Counted from the stretch's first letter, positions 37,631 to 46,704 are shown. The stretch: DNA of 64,000 nucleotides from Paenibacillus tarimensis (GCF_021532315.1 NZ_JAKGAO010000009.1:248001-312000); one strand, 5' to 3'. Translations and numbers: made by a program. Notes: a model not told the origin generated them from the letters alone.

Positions 37631-38860
37631 ATGGAGACCATGATAGAGAGAGTGAACCGGCTGGTCGCTGAGGATAAGAGCGGCTGGCATTATCATACCG
37701 TGACGCTGGACGAGATTGTAGTGGAGAGCGGAGCTTTGTCCAAGGTGCCGGCCTACATTCAGAATCATGGCTACAACCGTGTTATCATCGTCGCTGATGA
37801 AAATACGGCACGGGCGGCAGGCAACGAGCTGGCGGAGCTGCTTGTGGAAGCGGGAGTTGCCAATAAGCAGGTCATGGTGAAGCCCAATACAATTGGCGAT
37901 GTGGTGGCGGATGAGCAGACCATTATCCAGGTGATGCTTGAAATAGATCACGATACTACGGATCTGATTATAGCTGCAGGTTCGGGAACGATTCATGATG
38001 TGGTGCGGTTTATCGCCTACAAGATGAACAAGCCGTTTTTGTCGGTACCGACTGCGCCTTCTGTTGACGGCTTCAACTCGAAGGGTGCGCCGCTGATCAT
38101 TCGCGGTGATAAAATAACGATTGCCGCTTCATCTCCGGTAGCGATATTTGCCGACCTGGACATTCTTATTAAAGCGCCAGCAGCGCTGGTAGCAGCCGGT
38201 TTTGGTGATATGCTGGGCAAGTACACGTCGCTGTTTGACTGGAATTTCGGGCGGATTGCCGCAGGAGAGCCTCACAGCAAGCTGGCGGAATCAATTACGA
38301 AGGATGCATTGGAGCAGTGTGTACGCCAGGCGGAAGCCATTGCCCGTAGAGATGCGGAGGGGATACGGAGCTTAATGAACTCCCTGATCGAGTCAGGGCT
38401 GGCCATGCTGATCCTTGGTGTTTCCCATCCGGCTTCGGGTGCTGAGCATCATCTCTCCCACTACTGGGAGATGGAGTATCTGAGGCTCGGCCGCAAACAG
38501 CTGCTGCACGGTGCTAAAGTGGGTGTAGCCTGCACGATCATATCCGAGCTGTACCATCGGCTGGCCGCTGAAGGCTGGTTTGGTCAATCTCTGGAGTCCG
38601 ATCCTGCCGATCATGAGGCGTTCCAGGCCATTCATGAGCACCGGGAGGAGATTGAGGCGGCTATCAGGGCTATCCCGTCACCAGAGCAGCTGAAGCAGCT
38701 GCTTAGAACAGTCGGAGGCTTTACGGAGCCGCTGCAGCTGGGGGTAGACAGCGAGCTGCTGTCACGAAGCCTGCGGGGGGCACATCATATCCGGCCCAAC
38801 CGGTTTACCCTGCTGCGTGCGTACAACAAATCCATGCAGTCCTCCAAGGTTATGGTCTAA
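37631..38860 (+). CDS. egsA: sn-Glycerol-1-phosphate dehydrogenase (AraM/EgsA type)
   Basis: 409 residues. Reduces dihydroxyacetone phosphate to sn-glycerol-1-phosphate, the precursor of the archaeal-type heptaprenylglyceryl lipid in Firmicutes. The nucleotide site GSGTIHDVVRF, the substrate loop PTAPSVDGFNS and the metal ligands in SHPASGAEHHLSHYWEM and LLHGAKVGVA place it in the iron-alcohol-dehydrogenase-like G1PDH family. ATG 37631 has GAGGTGG 6 bases upstream; the earlier ATG 37556 has none. The PcrB partner is not in the window. Probably controlled by the adjacent DeoR protein (inference). Confidence 0.9.
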   Translation: METMIERVNRLVAEDKSGWHYHTVTLDEIVVESGALSKVPAYIQNHGYNRVIIVADENTARAAGNELAELLVEAGVANKQVMVKPNTIGDVVADEQTIIQVMLEIDHDTTDLIIAAGSGTIHDVVRFIAYKMNKPFLSVPTAPSVDGFNSKGAPLIIRGDKITIAASSPVAIFADLDILIKAPAALVAAGFGDMLGKYTSLFDWNFGRIAAGEPHSKLAESITKDALEQCVRQAEAIARRDAEGIRSLMNSLIESGLAMLILGVSHPASGAEHHLSHYWEMEYLRLGRKQLLHGAKVGVACTIISELYHRLAAEGWFGQSLESDPADHEAFQAIHEHREEIEAAIRAIPSPEQLKQLLRTVGGFTEPLQLGVDSELLSRSLRGAHHIRPNRFTLLRAYNKSMQSSKVMV

Positions 38861-38866
38861 ATAACG

Positions 38867-38905
38867 AAAGAGGTTTTCTCCCTTATAGAGAAAACCTCTT
38901 TTTGT
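38867..38905 (+). terminator. Intrinsic terminator after egsA
   Basis: 14-pair stem AAAGAGGTTTTCTC / GAGAAAACCTCTTT, CCTTATA loop, then TTTG. It may also stop the leftward gene that ends at 38927. Confidence 0.9.
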
Positions 38906-38926
38906 TTTACAGTGGGAATATGGAAT

Positions 38927-39463
38927 CTAGTGGTCAGTCTTCCTGTTCTCGCTGGACTGCTTGGCATAAAATTGTACCATCATAAAGCTTGTCATGACTA
39001 GAATCATAAAGGTGCCATGCTCCCAGAGCTCTGCCCGGTCCCCGAACAGAATATCGCCGGCTGAGAAGAGAAAGAAGACCAGCATGCTGATTTTGAATGC
39101 AAGGGACTGCAGGCTTCTATTGGATGATGACTTCGCTGCCAAGACAATAAAGACGGCGGCCAGTATGATCTCTATCACGCTGATCGCGTACAGGCAAATC
39201 GATGCAATATAATCGGGCAGATTGAGGGTGGCAAAATAGTTGGCGAATTTCTCATCCCGCGTTACACCATAGAAGTATTGATAATTGAAGAATTTGTCGA
39301 GTCCGTTTAGCAGCCAGAACATTGCCCAGAAGCTGTGGACAATAAAGGTTAGTGAGAGCTTGGTGTCTATGGCTCTAAGGAACCGGTCGGCACCGCTATG
39401 AATTGAAGGGGGATCGGAGATTGGGCTGTAGGACTTGATAGGTCCTGATTGAATAGTTTTCAT
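38927..39463 (-). CDS. DoxX-like membrane protein
   Basis: 178 residues with four hydrophobic segments (about 33-50, 80-100, 105-125, 140-160). The FWLLNGLDKFF segment is like the DoxX/DUF417 family. Role unknown. ATG 39463 is preferred to the GTG 39472, because the GAGAGGT site abuts the GTG. It lies alone on the minus strand. Confidence 0.68.
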   Translation of the reverse strand: MKTIQSGPIKSYSPISDPPSIHSGADRFLRAIDTKLSLTFIVHSFWAMFWLLNGLDKFFNYQYFYGVTRDEKFANYFATLNLPDYIASICLYAISVIEIILAAVFIVLAAKSSSNRSLQSLAFKISMLVFFLFSAGDILFGDRAELWEHGTFMILVMTSFMMVQFYAKQSSENRKTDH

Positions 39464-39797
39464 GAATAACACACCTCTCGAAGTTCAAAATTGAAAATAA
39501 AGTTGATCATAATTAAAACAATACTTAATGTAGTGTTTAAATCTCCTTATTAATATGAATAATCCGAATAAGTACATTATATTTCCAATTAATATAAAAA
39601 TAAATAGCGTATTGGTGTAAATAAAAACTAATATGATTCCTAAACAATCTCTCACGCTTCAAGCTCGCTTTTCCGGTATAATAGGGAGCGTAATAGAAGG
39701 GCGGTTAACCCAATATTGCCTATTGCGGCCGTGTGGCTGTTTCGATATAATGTCCACTATAGATGTACAGTTGTCTTTGTGAGGAGGACGGCGATAG
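39464..39797. promoter_or_regulatory. 334-base AT-rich divergent gap before pheB
   Basis: Between the leftward DoxX-like gene and pheB. Bases 39480-39650 are very AT-rich with no gene. A TATAAT at 39677-39682 is the likely -10 of the pheB-hom transcript; the matching -35 is poor (ACGCTT). GAGGAGG (39781-39787) is the pheB ribosome-binding site. No riboswitch or attenuator is obvious, although the operon is amino-acid biosynthetic. Confidence 0.4.
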
Positions 39798-40235
39798 GTG
39801 CCGGATCGTTATTATGTCGTCCGCGAGGACATTTTGCCGGAAGCGATTGTCAAGACCATACAAGTTAAAGGCATGCTGCAGCGAGGCGAAGCCGAGACGG
39901 TGCATGAAGCAGTGGAACGTGTCGGGCTCAGCAGAAGTGCTTTCTATAAATATAAAGACGGCATCTATGCTTTGAATCAGCTAGGCAGGGAACGGATTGT
40001 GACCGTTTCGATGGATCTTGATCACCGCTCGGGTGTTTTATCCAAAGTGCTCGGGCTTGTGGCCGATTCCGACGGTAATGTGCTGACGATTCATCAGAGT
40101 ATTCCACTGCAGGGCTTGGCCAATGTGGTAATCTCGGTGGATACATCGGGCATGCCTGCGTCGCTTGCGGAACTGCTGGACAGCATTCGTTCACAGGACG
40201 GAGTACGCAAAGTGTCGGTAATAGGGCAGGGATAG
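39798..40235 (+). CDS. pheB: ACT domain protein PheB
   Basis: 145 residues. A helical N-terminal part resembling a DNA-binding helix-turn-helix (ETVHEAVERVGLSRSAFYKYKDG) is followed by an ACT domain (about 72-145, VTVSMDLDHRSGVLSKVLG). ACT domains bind amino acids. PheB lies after obg and before aromatic/threonine genes in Bacillus and may act as a regulator, although its reaction is not settled. GTG start 10 bases after GAGGAGG. hom starts 26 bases later. Confidence 0.9.
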   Translation: MPDRYYVVREDILPEAIVKTIQVKGMLQRGEAETVHEAVERVGLSRSAFYKYKDGIYALNQLGRERIVTVSMDLDHRSGVLSKVLGLVADSDGNVLTIHQSIPLQGLANVVISVDTSGMPASLAELLDSIRSQDGVRKVSVIGQG

Positions 40236-40261
40236 ATTAAATGTATCGTGGAGGAGAGCGT

Positions 40262-41548
40262 ATGAAACCAGTCAAGGTAGGATTGCTAGGGCTTGGCACT
40301 GTCGGAACAGGTGTTGTCCGCATAGTGGAGAGACATCAGGAGGATCTGCTCGGCCAGGCCGGTTCACCAATTATCATTGAGCAGATTGCAGTTAAGAATA
40401 CGAACAAGCTGCGGAGTGTACCTATCGATGCGGATAAGCTGACGGATGATCCCTGGGATGTAATCCGCAACCCCGAGATAGATGTCATTATTGAAGTGAT
40501 GGGCGGAATCAACCAGACGAAGGAATATATACTGGAGGCTCTTGCTTCGGGCAAACACGTAGTGACGGCAAATAAGGATTTAATGGCGCTGCATGGTCAG
40601 GAAATTTTGGCCAAGGCACGAGAGAACCGCTGTGATGTGATGTATGAAGCCAGTGTGGCGGGCGGGATACCCATTATCCGTACCTTGATTGAGGGCTTCT
40701 CTTCCGATCGCATCACCAAGATTATGGGCATTGTAAACGGCACAACCAACTACATGCTGACCAAGATGACACAAGAGGGCGTTTCCTATTCTGATGTGCT
40801 GCGGGAGGCTCAGGAGCTGGGTTACGCTGAAGCAGATCCGACTTCTGATGTCGAGGGTCTTGATGCGGCACGGAAGATGGCGATTCTTGCCACACTCGGG
40901 TTCCGAACCAACGTTGCGCTCGAGGACGTATCTGTCAGAGGCATCTCATCGATCAGCCAGGAGGATATCCAATATGCCAAGCGGCTCGGGTATGAAGTGA
41001 AGCTGCTGGGTATCGCTGAGCGCGAGAAGGATGCAATCAGTGTTACCGTACAGCCGACGATGGTGAAGAACACGCATCCGATTGCTTCCGTTAACGGGGT
41101 GTTCAATGCCGTATACGTGTATGGCGAAGCTGTGGGTGAGACAATGTTCTATGGTCCGGGTGCAGGTGAAATGCCGACAGCCACCTCGATTGTCGCCGAT
41201 CTTGTTGCTGTCGTTAAGAACCTGAAGCTTGGCGTGAATGGCCAGCAGGCGGCCGCTATTTTCCGGGACAAGAAGCTGATGAGCGACGAGCAGACAATGA
41301 GCAAGAACTTCCTGCTCCTTCATGTGGATGATCGAGCGGGCGTACTGGCTCAGATCACACAGGTGTTCGCTGAATATGGCGTCAGTCTGGAATCCGTTTT
41401 GCAGCAGCCGAATCCAACCAATCCGGAAGCGGAGATTATTGTAATCACGCATGATGCTAGCAGGGCATCCATTCAGAAGGTGCTTCAGGTATTTGAATCG
41501 CTGGATGTGATCCGGAAGGTGAAGAGCGCTTACCGTGTCGAAGGCTGA
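40262..41548 (+). CDS. hom: Homoserine dehydrogenase
   Basis: 428 residues. Reduces aspartate-semialdehyde to homoserine, a branch-point for Thr and Met. NAD(P) loop VGLLGLGTVGTGV; the catalytic region has GGIPIIRTLIEGFSSD and KIMGIVNGTTNYML; an ACT domain at the C-terminus (LLHVDDRAGVLAQITQVF) allows feedback. ATG 40262 follows GTGGAGGAG; the in-frame ATG 40241 lies before it. It heads hom-thrC-thrB. Confidence 0.97.
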   Translation: MKPVKVGLLGLGTVGTGVVRIVERHQEDLLGQAGSPIIIEQIAVKNTNKLRSVPIDADKLTDDPWDVIRNPEIDVIIEVMGGINQTKEYILEALASGKHVVTANKDLMALHGQEILAKARENRCDVMYEASVAGGIPIIRTLIEGFSSDRITKIMGIVNGTTNYMLTKMTQEGVSYSDVLREAQELGYAEADPTSDVEGLDAARKMAILATLGFRTNVALEDVSVRGISSISQEDIQYAKRLGYEVKLLGIAEREKDAISVTVQPTMVKNTHPIASVNGVFNAVYVYGEAVGETMFYGPGAGEMPTATSIVADLVAVVKNLKLGVNGQQAAAIFRDKKLMSDEQTMSKNFLLLHVDDRAGVLAQITQVFAEYGVSLESVLQQPNPTNPEAEIIVITHDASRASIQKVLQVFESLDVIRKVKSAYRVEG

Positions 41549-41632
41549 CGATTGCAACTTACGAACGGCATAACCGGTAAGGGATTAATATAGTTTGCGA
41601 TAAACTAACTTAATATAAAAGGAGTTATTGGA

Positions 41633-42700
41633 ATGCGATATTTAGGACTGCTGGAAACATACAGGGATATGCTCCCGGTAACGGAGAAAACCCCACTGCT
41701 GACCCTTCATGAAGGAAATACACCGCTTATACGGGCGGATAATCTGTCGAATGAGCTGGATCTCGACATTTACTTCAAGTATGAAGGACTGAACCCTACC
41801 GGTTCCTTCAAGGACCGGGGGATGGTGATGGCGGTCGCGAAGGCTATGGAAGAAGGCAGCCGGACGATCATGTGTGCTTCGACTGGCAACACTTCGGCTG
41901 CAGCAGCGGCTTACGCCGCCAGAGGCGGATTAAATTGTATCGTGCTGATTCCCAATAATAATATCGCGCTGGGCAAGCTGGCACAGGCCATCATTTATGG
42001 AGCGAAGGTTATCGCTATTGAAGGGAACTTCGATCGGGCTCTGGAAATTGTGCGTGAAATTACAGCCAAGCATCCGATCACGCTTGTTAACTCCGTTAAC
42101 CCGTACCGGATTGAAGGGCAGAAGACAGCAGCGTTTGAAGTGAGCGATCAGCTGGGTAAAGCGCCGGATTATCTGGCCATCCCAGTCGGCAATGCCGGCA
42201 ATATCTCAGCTTACTGGAAAGGCTTCAAGGAATACTACGAACAGGGTAAAATCAGCTCCCTGCCGAAGATGATCGGCTTTGAGGCTGAAGGCGCCATGGC
42301 CATTGTAAAAGGGGAGCCTATAGCAGAACCGGAGACCATTGCTACAGCAATCCGGATCGGTAATCCGGCCAGCTGGAAGACGGCGGTTGCAGCAGCGGAA
42401 GAATCGGGCGGTCAGATCAACTATGTAACTGATGAAGAGATTCTGCACGCCTACAAGACTATTGCCCGGCGTGAAGGCATATTTGCGGAGCCGGCATCGG
42501 CAGCTTCTATTGCCGGTGTTATGAAGCTTAAGCGTGAAGGCGTCTTCCGCGGCGGGGAGTCGGTTGTCTGCATACTGACCGGACATGGCCTGAAGGATCC
42601 GAACATTGCCATCAAGAGCGTTAATGCTGAGCCAGTTGTGGTTGAAGACTCCGAAGCGGCGGTTATGGAAGCCATCCGCAAGCTTGAAGGTGAAGCGTAA
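41633..42700 (+). CDS. thrC: Threonine synthase
   Basis: 355-residue PLP enzyme of the short Firmicute type. The pyridoxal lysine is in [23 protein letters not shown] and [12 protein letters not shown] bind substrate and phosphate. It turns O-phosphohomoserine into threonine. AAAGGAG precedes the ATG. The 84-base gap after hom holds only a small inverted repeat. The stop shares its A with the thrB start (TAATG). Confidence 0.97.
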   Translation: MRYLGLLETYRDMLPVTEKTPLLTLHEGNTPLIRADNLSNELDLDIYFKYEGLNPTGSFKDRGMVMAVAKAMEEGSRTIMCASTGNTSAAAAAYAARGGLNCIVLIPNNNIALGKLAQAIIYGAKVIAIEGNFDRALEIVREITAKHPITLVNSVNPYRIEGQKTAAFEVSDQLGKAPDYLAIPVGNAGNISAYWKGFKEYYEQGKISSLPKMIGFEAEGAMAIVKGEPIAEPETIATAIRIGNPASWKTAVAAAEESGGQINYVTDEEILHAYKTIARREGIFAEPASAASIAGVMKLKREGVFRGGESVVCILTGHGLKDPNIAIKSVNAEPVVVEDSEAAVMEAIRKLEGEA

Positions 42701-43677
42701 TGCAGGGACGGCGGGTACTCGTTAAGGTGCCTGCTAGCACGGCCAATCTTGGGCCGGGCTTTGATACGCTTGGCATGGCGCTGTCGCTGTATATTTGGAT
42801 TGAGATGGGACCTGCTGAGGCAGAGACTCAGTTTAGGCTTTACGGGGAACACTTGGCCGGCATTCCAGAGAATAAAGATAACTTGATTTTCAAGGTGGCA
42901 CAGCTTGTATTTGATGAGGCGGGCGTAACCGTGCCGGAGCTTGATATTGCTATGTACAGTGATATTCCGCTTACGCGCGGCCTCGGAAGCAGTGCAAGTG
43001 CGATTATCGCAGCTTTGACAGCAGCGAATGCCATGATCGGCAGCCCCCTCTCTGAAGACCGGCTGTTCCAGCTGGCCACGAAGCTTGAGGGACATCCGGA
43101 TAATGTCGGAGCATCTCTGTTTGGCGGCATTATAGTGGCGTCGTGGGATGGCGATAAGGCGGATTGCATTCGGATTGAACCTCATTCTGCGCTTGAAGTG
43201 CTTGTGGCAATTCCGGATTTTCAGCTATCGACGGAGAAGGCCCGCCATGCGGTGCCTGATTCGTTCACGAAGGCGGACGCGGTTTATAACGTGAGCAAGA
43301 GCTCTCTGCTTGTAGCCGCTCTTGCAGCAGGACGGCTGGACAAAATCAAGGATGCGATGCGTGACCGGCTGCACCAGCCATACCGCGCTGCGCTTATACC
43401 GGGCATGTCGCATATCCTGTCGCATGCTACCGATCATGGAGCGCTCGGGGCAGCCCTGAGCGGAGCGGGGCCGACTCTGCTTGCGCTGGTGGAAGCGGGG
43501 AGCGGACGCAAGGCGGAGCTGGAGCGCTTTATGCTGGAATCTCTGAGCTCGGAGGGAATTCAGGCATCGCTTATATGGTTGAAGCCTTGTCTGCATGGAC
43601 CTGTCATTAACGCTCTAGAAGAAAACCCGGAGCGGTTGCCGTTCATGGAGCGGATCAAAGGAGAAGTAAAGGCATGA
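42700..43677 (+). CDS. thrB: Homoserine kinase
   Basis: 325-residue GHMP kinase. VKVPASTANLGPGFDTLGMAL at the N-terminus and PLTRGLGSSASAIIAA (ATP loop) are diagnostic; GALGAALSGAGPTLLAL is the third GHMP motif. It phosphorylates homoserine for ThrC. It overlaps thrC by one base and pheA by ATGA. Confidence 0.96.
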   Translation: MQGRRVLVKVPASTANLGPGFDTLGMALSLYIWIEMGPAEAETQFRLYGEHLAGIPENKDNLIFKVAQLVFDEAGVTVPELDIAMYSDIPLTRGLGSSASAIIAALTAANAMIGSPLSEDRLFQLATKLEGHPDNVGASLFGGIIVASWDGDKADCIRIEPHSALEVLVAIPDFQLSTEKARHAVPDSFTKADAVYNVSKSSLLVAALAAGRLDKIKDAMRDRLHQPYRAALIPGMSHILSHATDHGALGAALSGAGPTLLALVEAGSGRKAELERFMLESLSSEGIQASLIWLKPCLHGPVINALEENPERLPFMERIKGEVKA

Positions 43678-44576
43678 TTAAAGTGGCGCTTCTGCCGGAG
43701 GGTTCAACGTCAGACGATGCGGCCCGTTATTTATTTCAGGGTGCGGAGGCATCATTTGCCTACCATAAGCTCATTGCGGATGTGTTCCTGTCGACGGACG
43801 GCGGATTGACTGACTATAGCGTTATTCCGATTGAGAATACAATTGAAGGCTCTGTGAGTCTTCATAGCGACTGGATGGTACATGAAGTGGATCTGCCCAT
43901 ACAAGCGGAGTGGGTCTTCCCCTCCGTACAGAATTTGATCGGCCGCAGCCGTGAATGCTGTGGTGTAGACGGCAGAACCGATTACAGTCGGATTGTGAAG
44001 GTTATGAGCCATCCTGTTGCAATGGCACAGTGTACCGGCTTCCTTCGCAGCCATCTGCCGCATGCGGAATGGGAGAATGTCAGCAGTACAACGGAAGCGG
44101 TGAGGCTGGTGAAGGAGAATCCCGGGGCCGGCTGGGCTGCAATAGGTACCAAAAGCGGAGCAAAGCTTCATGGCCTGGAAGTGCTTGAGGAGCGCGTAAC
44201 AGATCATAACAACAACTATACCCGGTTTTGGCTGATTGGCCGCAAGCCGTTTGAGGCCCGGTCTTCCGAGCATTACAAGACGAGCATACTGGTCACACTG
44301 CCGGAGGATTTTCCGGGTGCGCTGCACCAGGTACTGTCCGCTTTTTCCTGGCGAAAAATTAACCTGTCACGGATTGAATCCCGTCCGACGAAGAAGAAAC
44401 TGGGGAACTATTATTTCTTTATCGATATTGCCATGTCGCTTGATACGGTACTCCTGCCTGCCGCTATTGAAGAGATCGAGGCGCTTGGCTGCCAGGTGCG
44501 TGTACTGGGCAGCTACCCGACCTTTGCTTACGAGCCTTCTGACAGAGAGGCGCTTAATGCGGGGCAGCGCAGCTGA
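43674..44576 (+). CDS. pheA: Prephenate dehydratase
   Basis: 300 residues. The dehydratase domain (1 to about 190) has VIPIENTIEGSV and NNYTRFWLIG; the ACT domain (about 205-285) has SRIESRPTKKKLGNYYFF, the phenylalanine site. It converts prephenate to phenylpyruvate and is feedback-inhibited. Overlap with thrB makes a Thr-Phe operon. A hairpin ends the unit. In B. subtilis safA and nad genes follow; here the PKS region begins instead. Confidence 0.96.
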   Translation: MIKVALLPEGSTSDDAARYLFQGAEASFAYHKLIADVFLSTDGGLTDYSVIPIENTIEGSVSLHSDWMVHEVDLPIQAEWVFPSVQNLIGRSRECCGVDGRTDYSRIVKVMSHPVAMAQCTGFLRSHLPHAEWENVSSTTEAVRLVKENPGAGWAAIGTKSGAKLHGLEVLEERVTDHNNNYTRFWLIGRKPFEARSSEHYKTSILVTLPEDFPGALHQVLSAFSWRKINLSRIESRPTKKKLGNYYFFIDIAMSLDTVLLPAAIEEIEALGCQVRVLGSYPTFAYEPSDREALNAGQRS

Positions 44577-44626
44577 CGAGGATTTTATTTAGGTATTCAT
44601 TCTGATATGTTTTTTATGAAGAAAAC

Positions 44627-44661
44627 GATGAGGTGAACCCATTAAGCCGGTTCACCTCATC
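44627..44661. terminator. Two-way terminator between pheA and loaP
   Basis: 13-pair stem GATGAGGTGAACC / GGTTCACCTCATC with a nine-base loop between the convergent genes. The T-rich flank on the minus strand favours termination of loaP; the plus side has few T. It marks the end of the conserved backbone and the start of the PKS region. Confidence 0.72.
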
Positions 44662-44688
44662 CAATTAGATGGATATTTGCCACAGGCT

Positions 44689-45357
44689 CTATTGTCCGTA
44701 TCTGAACCTGCTTAGGGGTCCCAAGGCGGCAGCCTCCAATTGATCGCTGCTTGCAGTATATAACTGTACTGCCTCTGGCGCATTGAAGGTGACGGTTTTG
44801 CTGGCGGCAATTTCTACCCTATGCTCCATGGGGTTTAAGATTTCGATGCCGACGTCCATCAGAACCTCCTTCTCCAGGAAATGAAGGAGGATTTTTGCCC
44901 TGTTTTTTCGTTTGTCGAGTTTTTTGATGATTCCTTCTTTTCCTCGAAGAGGCCCTGAAATAATGGTCGCCTTAGAATCAAGGCCTAGAAATACCTGGGA
45001 GTAATGAACGGTATTTTCCTCATTTAAAAGATCTAATATCGGTGTGATCTCAGCTTCAGCTATGGGTGAGAAATAGAGTCCCCGGTTCTGCGAGTAGTGA
45101 GGGCCGGTATTGACGAGCCATAATAGATGGGGGACATCTCTTAGACGGTAATAAAAGTCGGGATTCATGTTCGTTCTGATGAGCACATACCCGGGGAACA
45201 GCTTCTTGTATACGTGGTAGATCCTGCCTGACTTTTTCTCGGGTATTTTTCTCTGTGGTACAAGTGAATACAGCATCTGCTCGTTAAAAGATAGACGTAG
45301 AAATTTCTGGACAGCCTCTTCTTTCCCAGTCTCTACGTAGAGTGCATACCAATTCAC
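44689..45357 (-). CDS. loaP: LoaP-type NusG-like transcription antiterminator
   Basis: 222-residue NusG paralogue. NGN domain at about 1-110 (WYALYVETGKEEAVQKFL; KLFPGYVLIRTNMNPDFYYRLRDVP) and a C-terminal KOW domain at about 125-175 (SGPLRGKEGIIKKLDKRKNRAKI). Specialised NusG proteins next to long antibiotic operons (LoaP of difficidin and macrolactin loci) make RNA polymerase ignore intrinsic terminators. GTG 45357 is chosen: AGGGGGG lies 5 bases upstream; the in-frame TTG 45381 lies in front of that site. It points away from the PKS operon and probably acts on the leader of that operon. Confidence 0.9.
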   Translation of the reverse strand: MNWYALYVETGKEEAVQKFLRLSFNEQMLYSLVPQRKIPEKKSGRIYHVYKKLFPGYVLIRTNMNPDFYYRLRDVPHLLWLVNTGPHYSQNRGLYFSPIAEAEITPILDLLNEENTVHYSQVFLGLDSKATIISGPLRGKEGIIKKLDKRKNRAKILLHFLEKEVLMDVGIEILNPMEHRVEIAASKTVTFNAPEAVQLYTASSDQLEAAALGPLSRFRYGQ

Positions 45358-45535
45358 AAATTCCCCCCTATTCCTATTCAATATAGTTATCGCTATCCAT
45401 AGTTATATATGAATCGAAATGCAAAGGATGCTGATTCCTGTCGATAAAGATTAGGGTATTTTGAAGTTTATGGATATGGAAACTGCCGTTAAATAAATTC
45501 TTACAAATACCTAATAATACAGTCTATCATAAGTA

Positions 45536-45564
45536 TTGACTTGATTACCTTATTTAGGTATATT
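45536..45564 (+). promoter_or_regulatory. PKS operon promoter
   Basis: TTGACT (45536-45541), a 17-base spacer and TATATT (45559-45564). It is the best sigma-A match in the AT-rich gap 45358-46011. A transcript starting near 45571 would have a leader of about 440 bases before the first gene. Confidence 0.72.
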
Positions 45565-45774
45565 TAGTTCTATAAAACATCTAATTACTAGGCGATGCTA
45601 ATCGATGTTTCGGCACGTTAGAGGAGCTGTGTATACATAGATTGCGAGCGGCCTTGAACCCAAGAGCTGTTGTTGAAGCATTGATTACGGAAGATCAACA
45701 CGTGCACCCAAATTTGTCAGAAAATTCGGTAAATTCCTCAATCAGCAGTAAGCTTGTCTACAAATGCATACTTT

Positions 45775-45797
45775 AAAGCGGGAATTTTTCCGCTTTT
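45775..45797 (+). terminator. First terminator-like hairpin in the PKS leader
   Basis: Stem AAAGCGG (45775-45781) / CCGCTTT (45790-45796) with a T-rich loop and four T at the 3' side. Medium strength. It lies downstream of the promoter and upstream of every PKS gene. Confidence 0.5.
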
Positions 45798-45803
45798 GCT
45801 TAC

Positions 45804-45833
45804 AGGGCCCGCAGATAGATGTGGTCCTTTTTT
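45804..45833 (+). terminator. Second terminator in the PKS leader
   Basis: Stem AGGGCC (45804-45809) / GGTCCT (45823-45828) with one G-U pair, followed by six T (45828-45833). A short but classical intrinsic terminator between promoter and first gene. Without read-through help it should cut PKS expression. Confidence 0.62.
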
Positions 45834-45900
45834 GATTATAGTCGAAGATATGGGAATCTTAGCGCATCACTGCCTTGTGTCATAGACGGAGATTATTCAT

Positions 45901-45949
45901 CCGTATTGGAAGGTGCCATGCATGGACAATGGCTGCATATGAAATACGG
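45901..45949 (+). other. Two-tier RNA hairpin in the PKS leader
   Basis: CCGTATT (45901-45907) pairs with AATACGG (45943-45949), and inside it GCCAT pairs with ATGGC. It lies after the two terminator-like hairpins and about 60 bases before the first gene. A GGTAGT / ACTACC pair (45965-45970, 46005-46010) could also form close to the start codon. The role is unknown; a protein or small-molecule binding site is possible. Confidence 0.5.
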
Positions 45950-46011
45950 GGCTTTATTCGCAGGGGTAGTGCTAAATCTAATCAAATGGCTAGGATAGGC
46001 GGTAACTACCT

Positions 46012-46704
46012 ATGTATACAGAAATAACCAAGGGCCATTATCAATTCACAGTCTTGAAGGGTAGGCACTGTGGCTTTATTAATTACTGCTATCTCATGAT
46101 TGACCTCTATTCCAGGGAGGCTGTCATTATTGATCCTGCCTGGGAGCTTGATGCAATCGTTCATGTCATTACACAGGCGGACGCAAAACTTACGAAAATT
46201 CTTCTTACGCATTCTCATAGCGATCATGTTCATCTAGTAGACGCCCTTCTTCGCCGCTATAATCCTCAGGTCTATATGTCGCGGCAGGAAATCGACTATT
46301 ATGGCTTCACATGCCGCAATTTGAACCCTGTTCACGACGGGGAGATGATCCCGTTTACACAATCATCGATTACTTGCATCCTGACCCCAGGACATACCGC
46401 AGGCGGGGTTTGTTACTTATGGAACGGTATATTATTTTCAGGTGATACCGTATTTATCGAGGGCTGTGGAATGTGCTCGGGGCCCGGCGGATGCCCCAAT
46501 GGGATGTATGAAAGTATCCAGAGGCTGAAAAAGCTGCTTGCCCCTGAGGTAAGAATCTATCCCGGCCACTGCTACGGTAGAGAGGTTGGCTGTACGTTCG
46601 GCTATGTCATGGCCAACAATCTATATTTTCAGATCGAAAATAAAGAAATGTTCATATCCTTTCGAATGAGGAGCAATCAAAAAAATCTATTCGATTTTCA
46701 ATAA
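46012..46704 (+). CDS. MBL-fold hydrolase, PksB/BaeB type
   Basis: 230-residue metallo-beta-lactamase-fold protein of the glyoxalase II group. Metal ligands: THSHSDH (His67, His69, Asp71, His72), His128 in PGHTAGG, Asp145 in FSGDTVF, His186 in YPGHCYG. Such genes (pksB, baeB) open many trans-AT PKS operons; they may clear stalled thioesters, but the role is not proven. The ATG follows a weak GGCGG-type site. First gene of the PKS operon. Confidence 0.88.
   Translation: MYTEITKGHYQFTVLKGRHCGFINYCYLMIDLYSREAVIIDPAWELDAIVHVITQADAKLTKILLTHSHSDHVHLVDALLRRYNPQVYMSRQEIDYYGFTCRNLNPVHDGEMIPFTQSSITCILTPGHTAGGVCYLWNGILFSGDTVFIEGCGMCSGPGGCPNGMYESIQRLKKLLAPEVRIYPGHCYGREVGCTFGYVMANNLYFQIENKEMFISFRMRSNQKNLFDFQ

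Noticed and set aside
41591-41606. Small inverted repeat TAGTTT/AAACTA before thrC
   Set aside because: Only six pairs, AT-only, no T run; too weak to call a terminator or attenuator.
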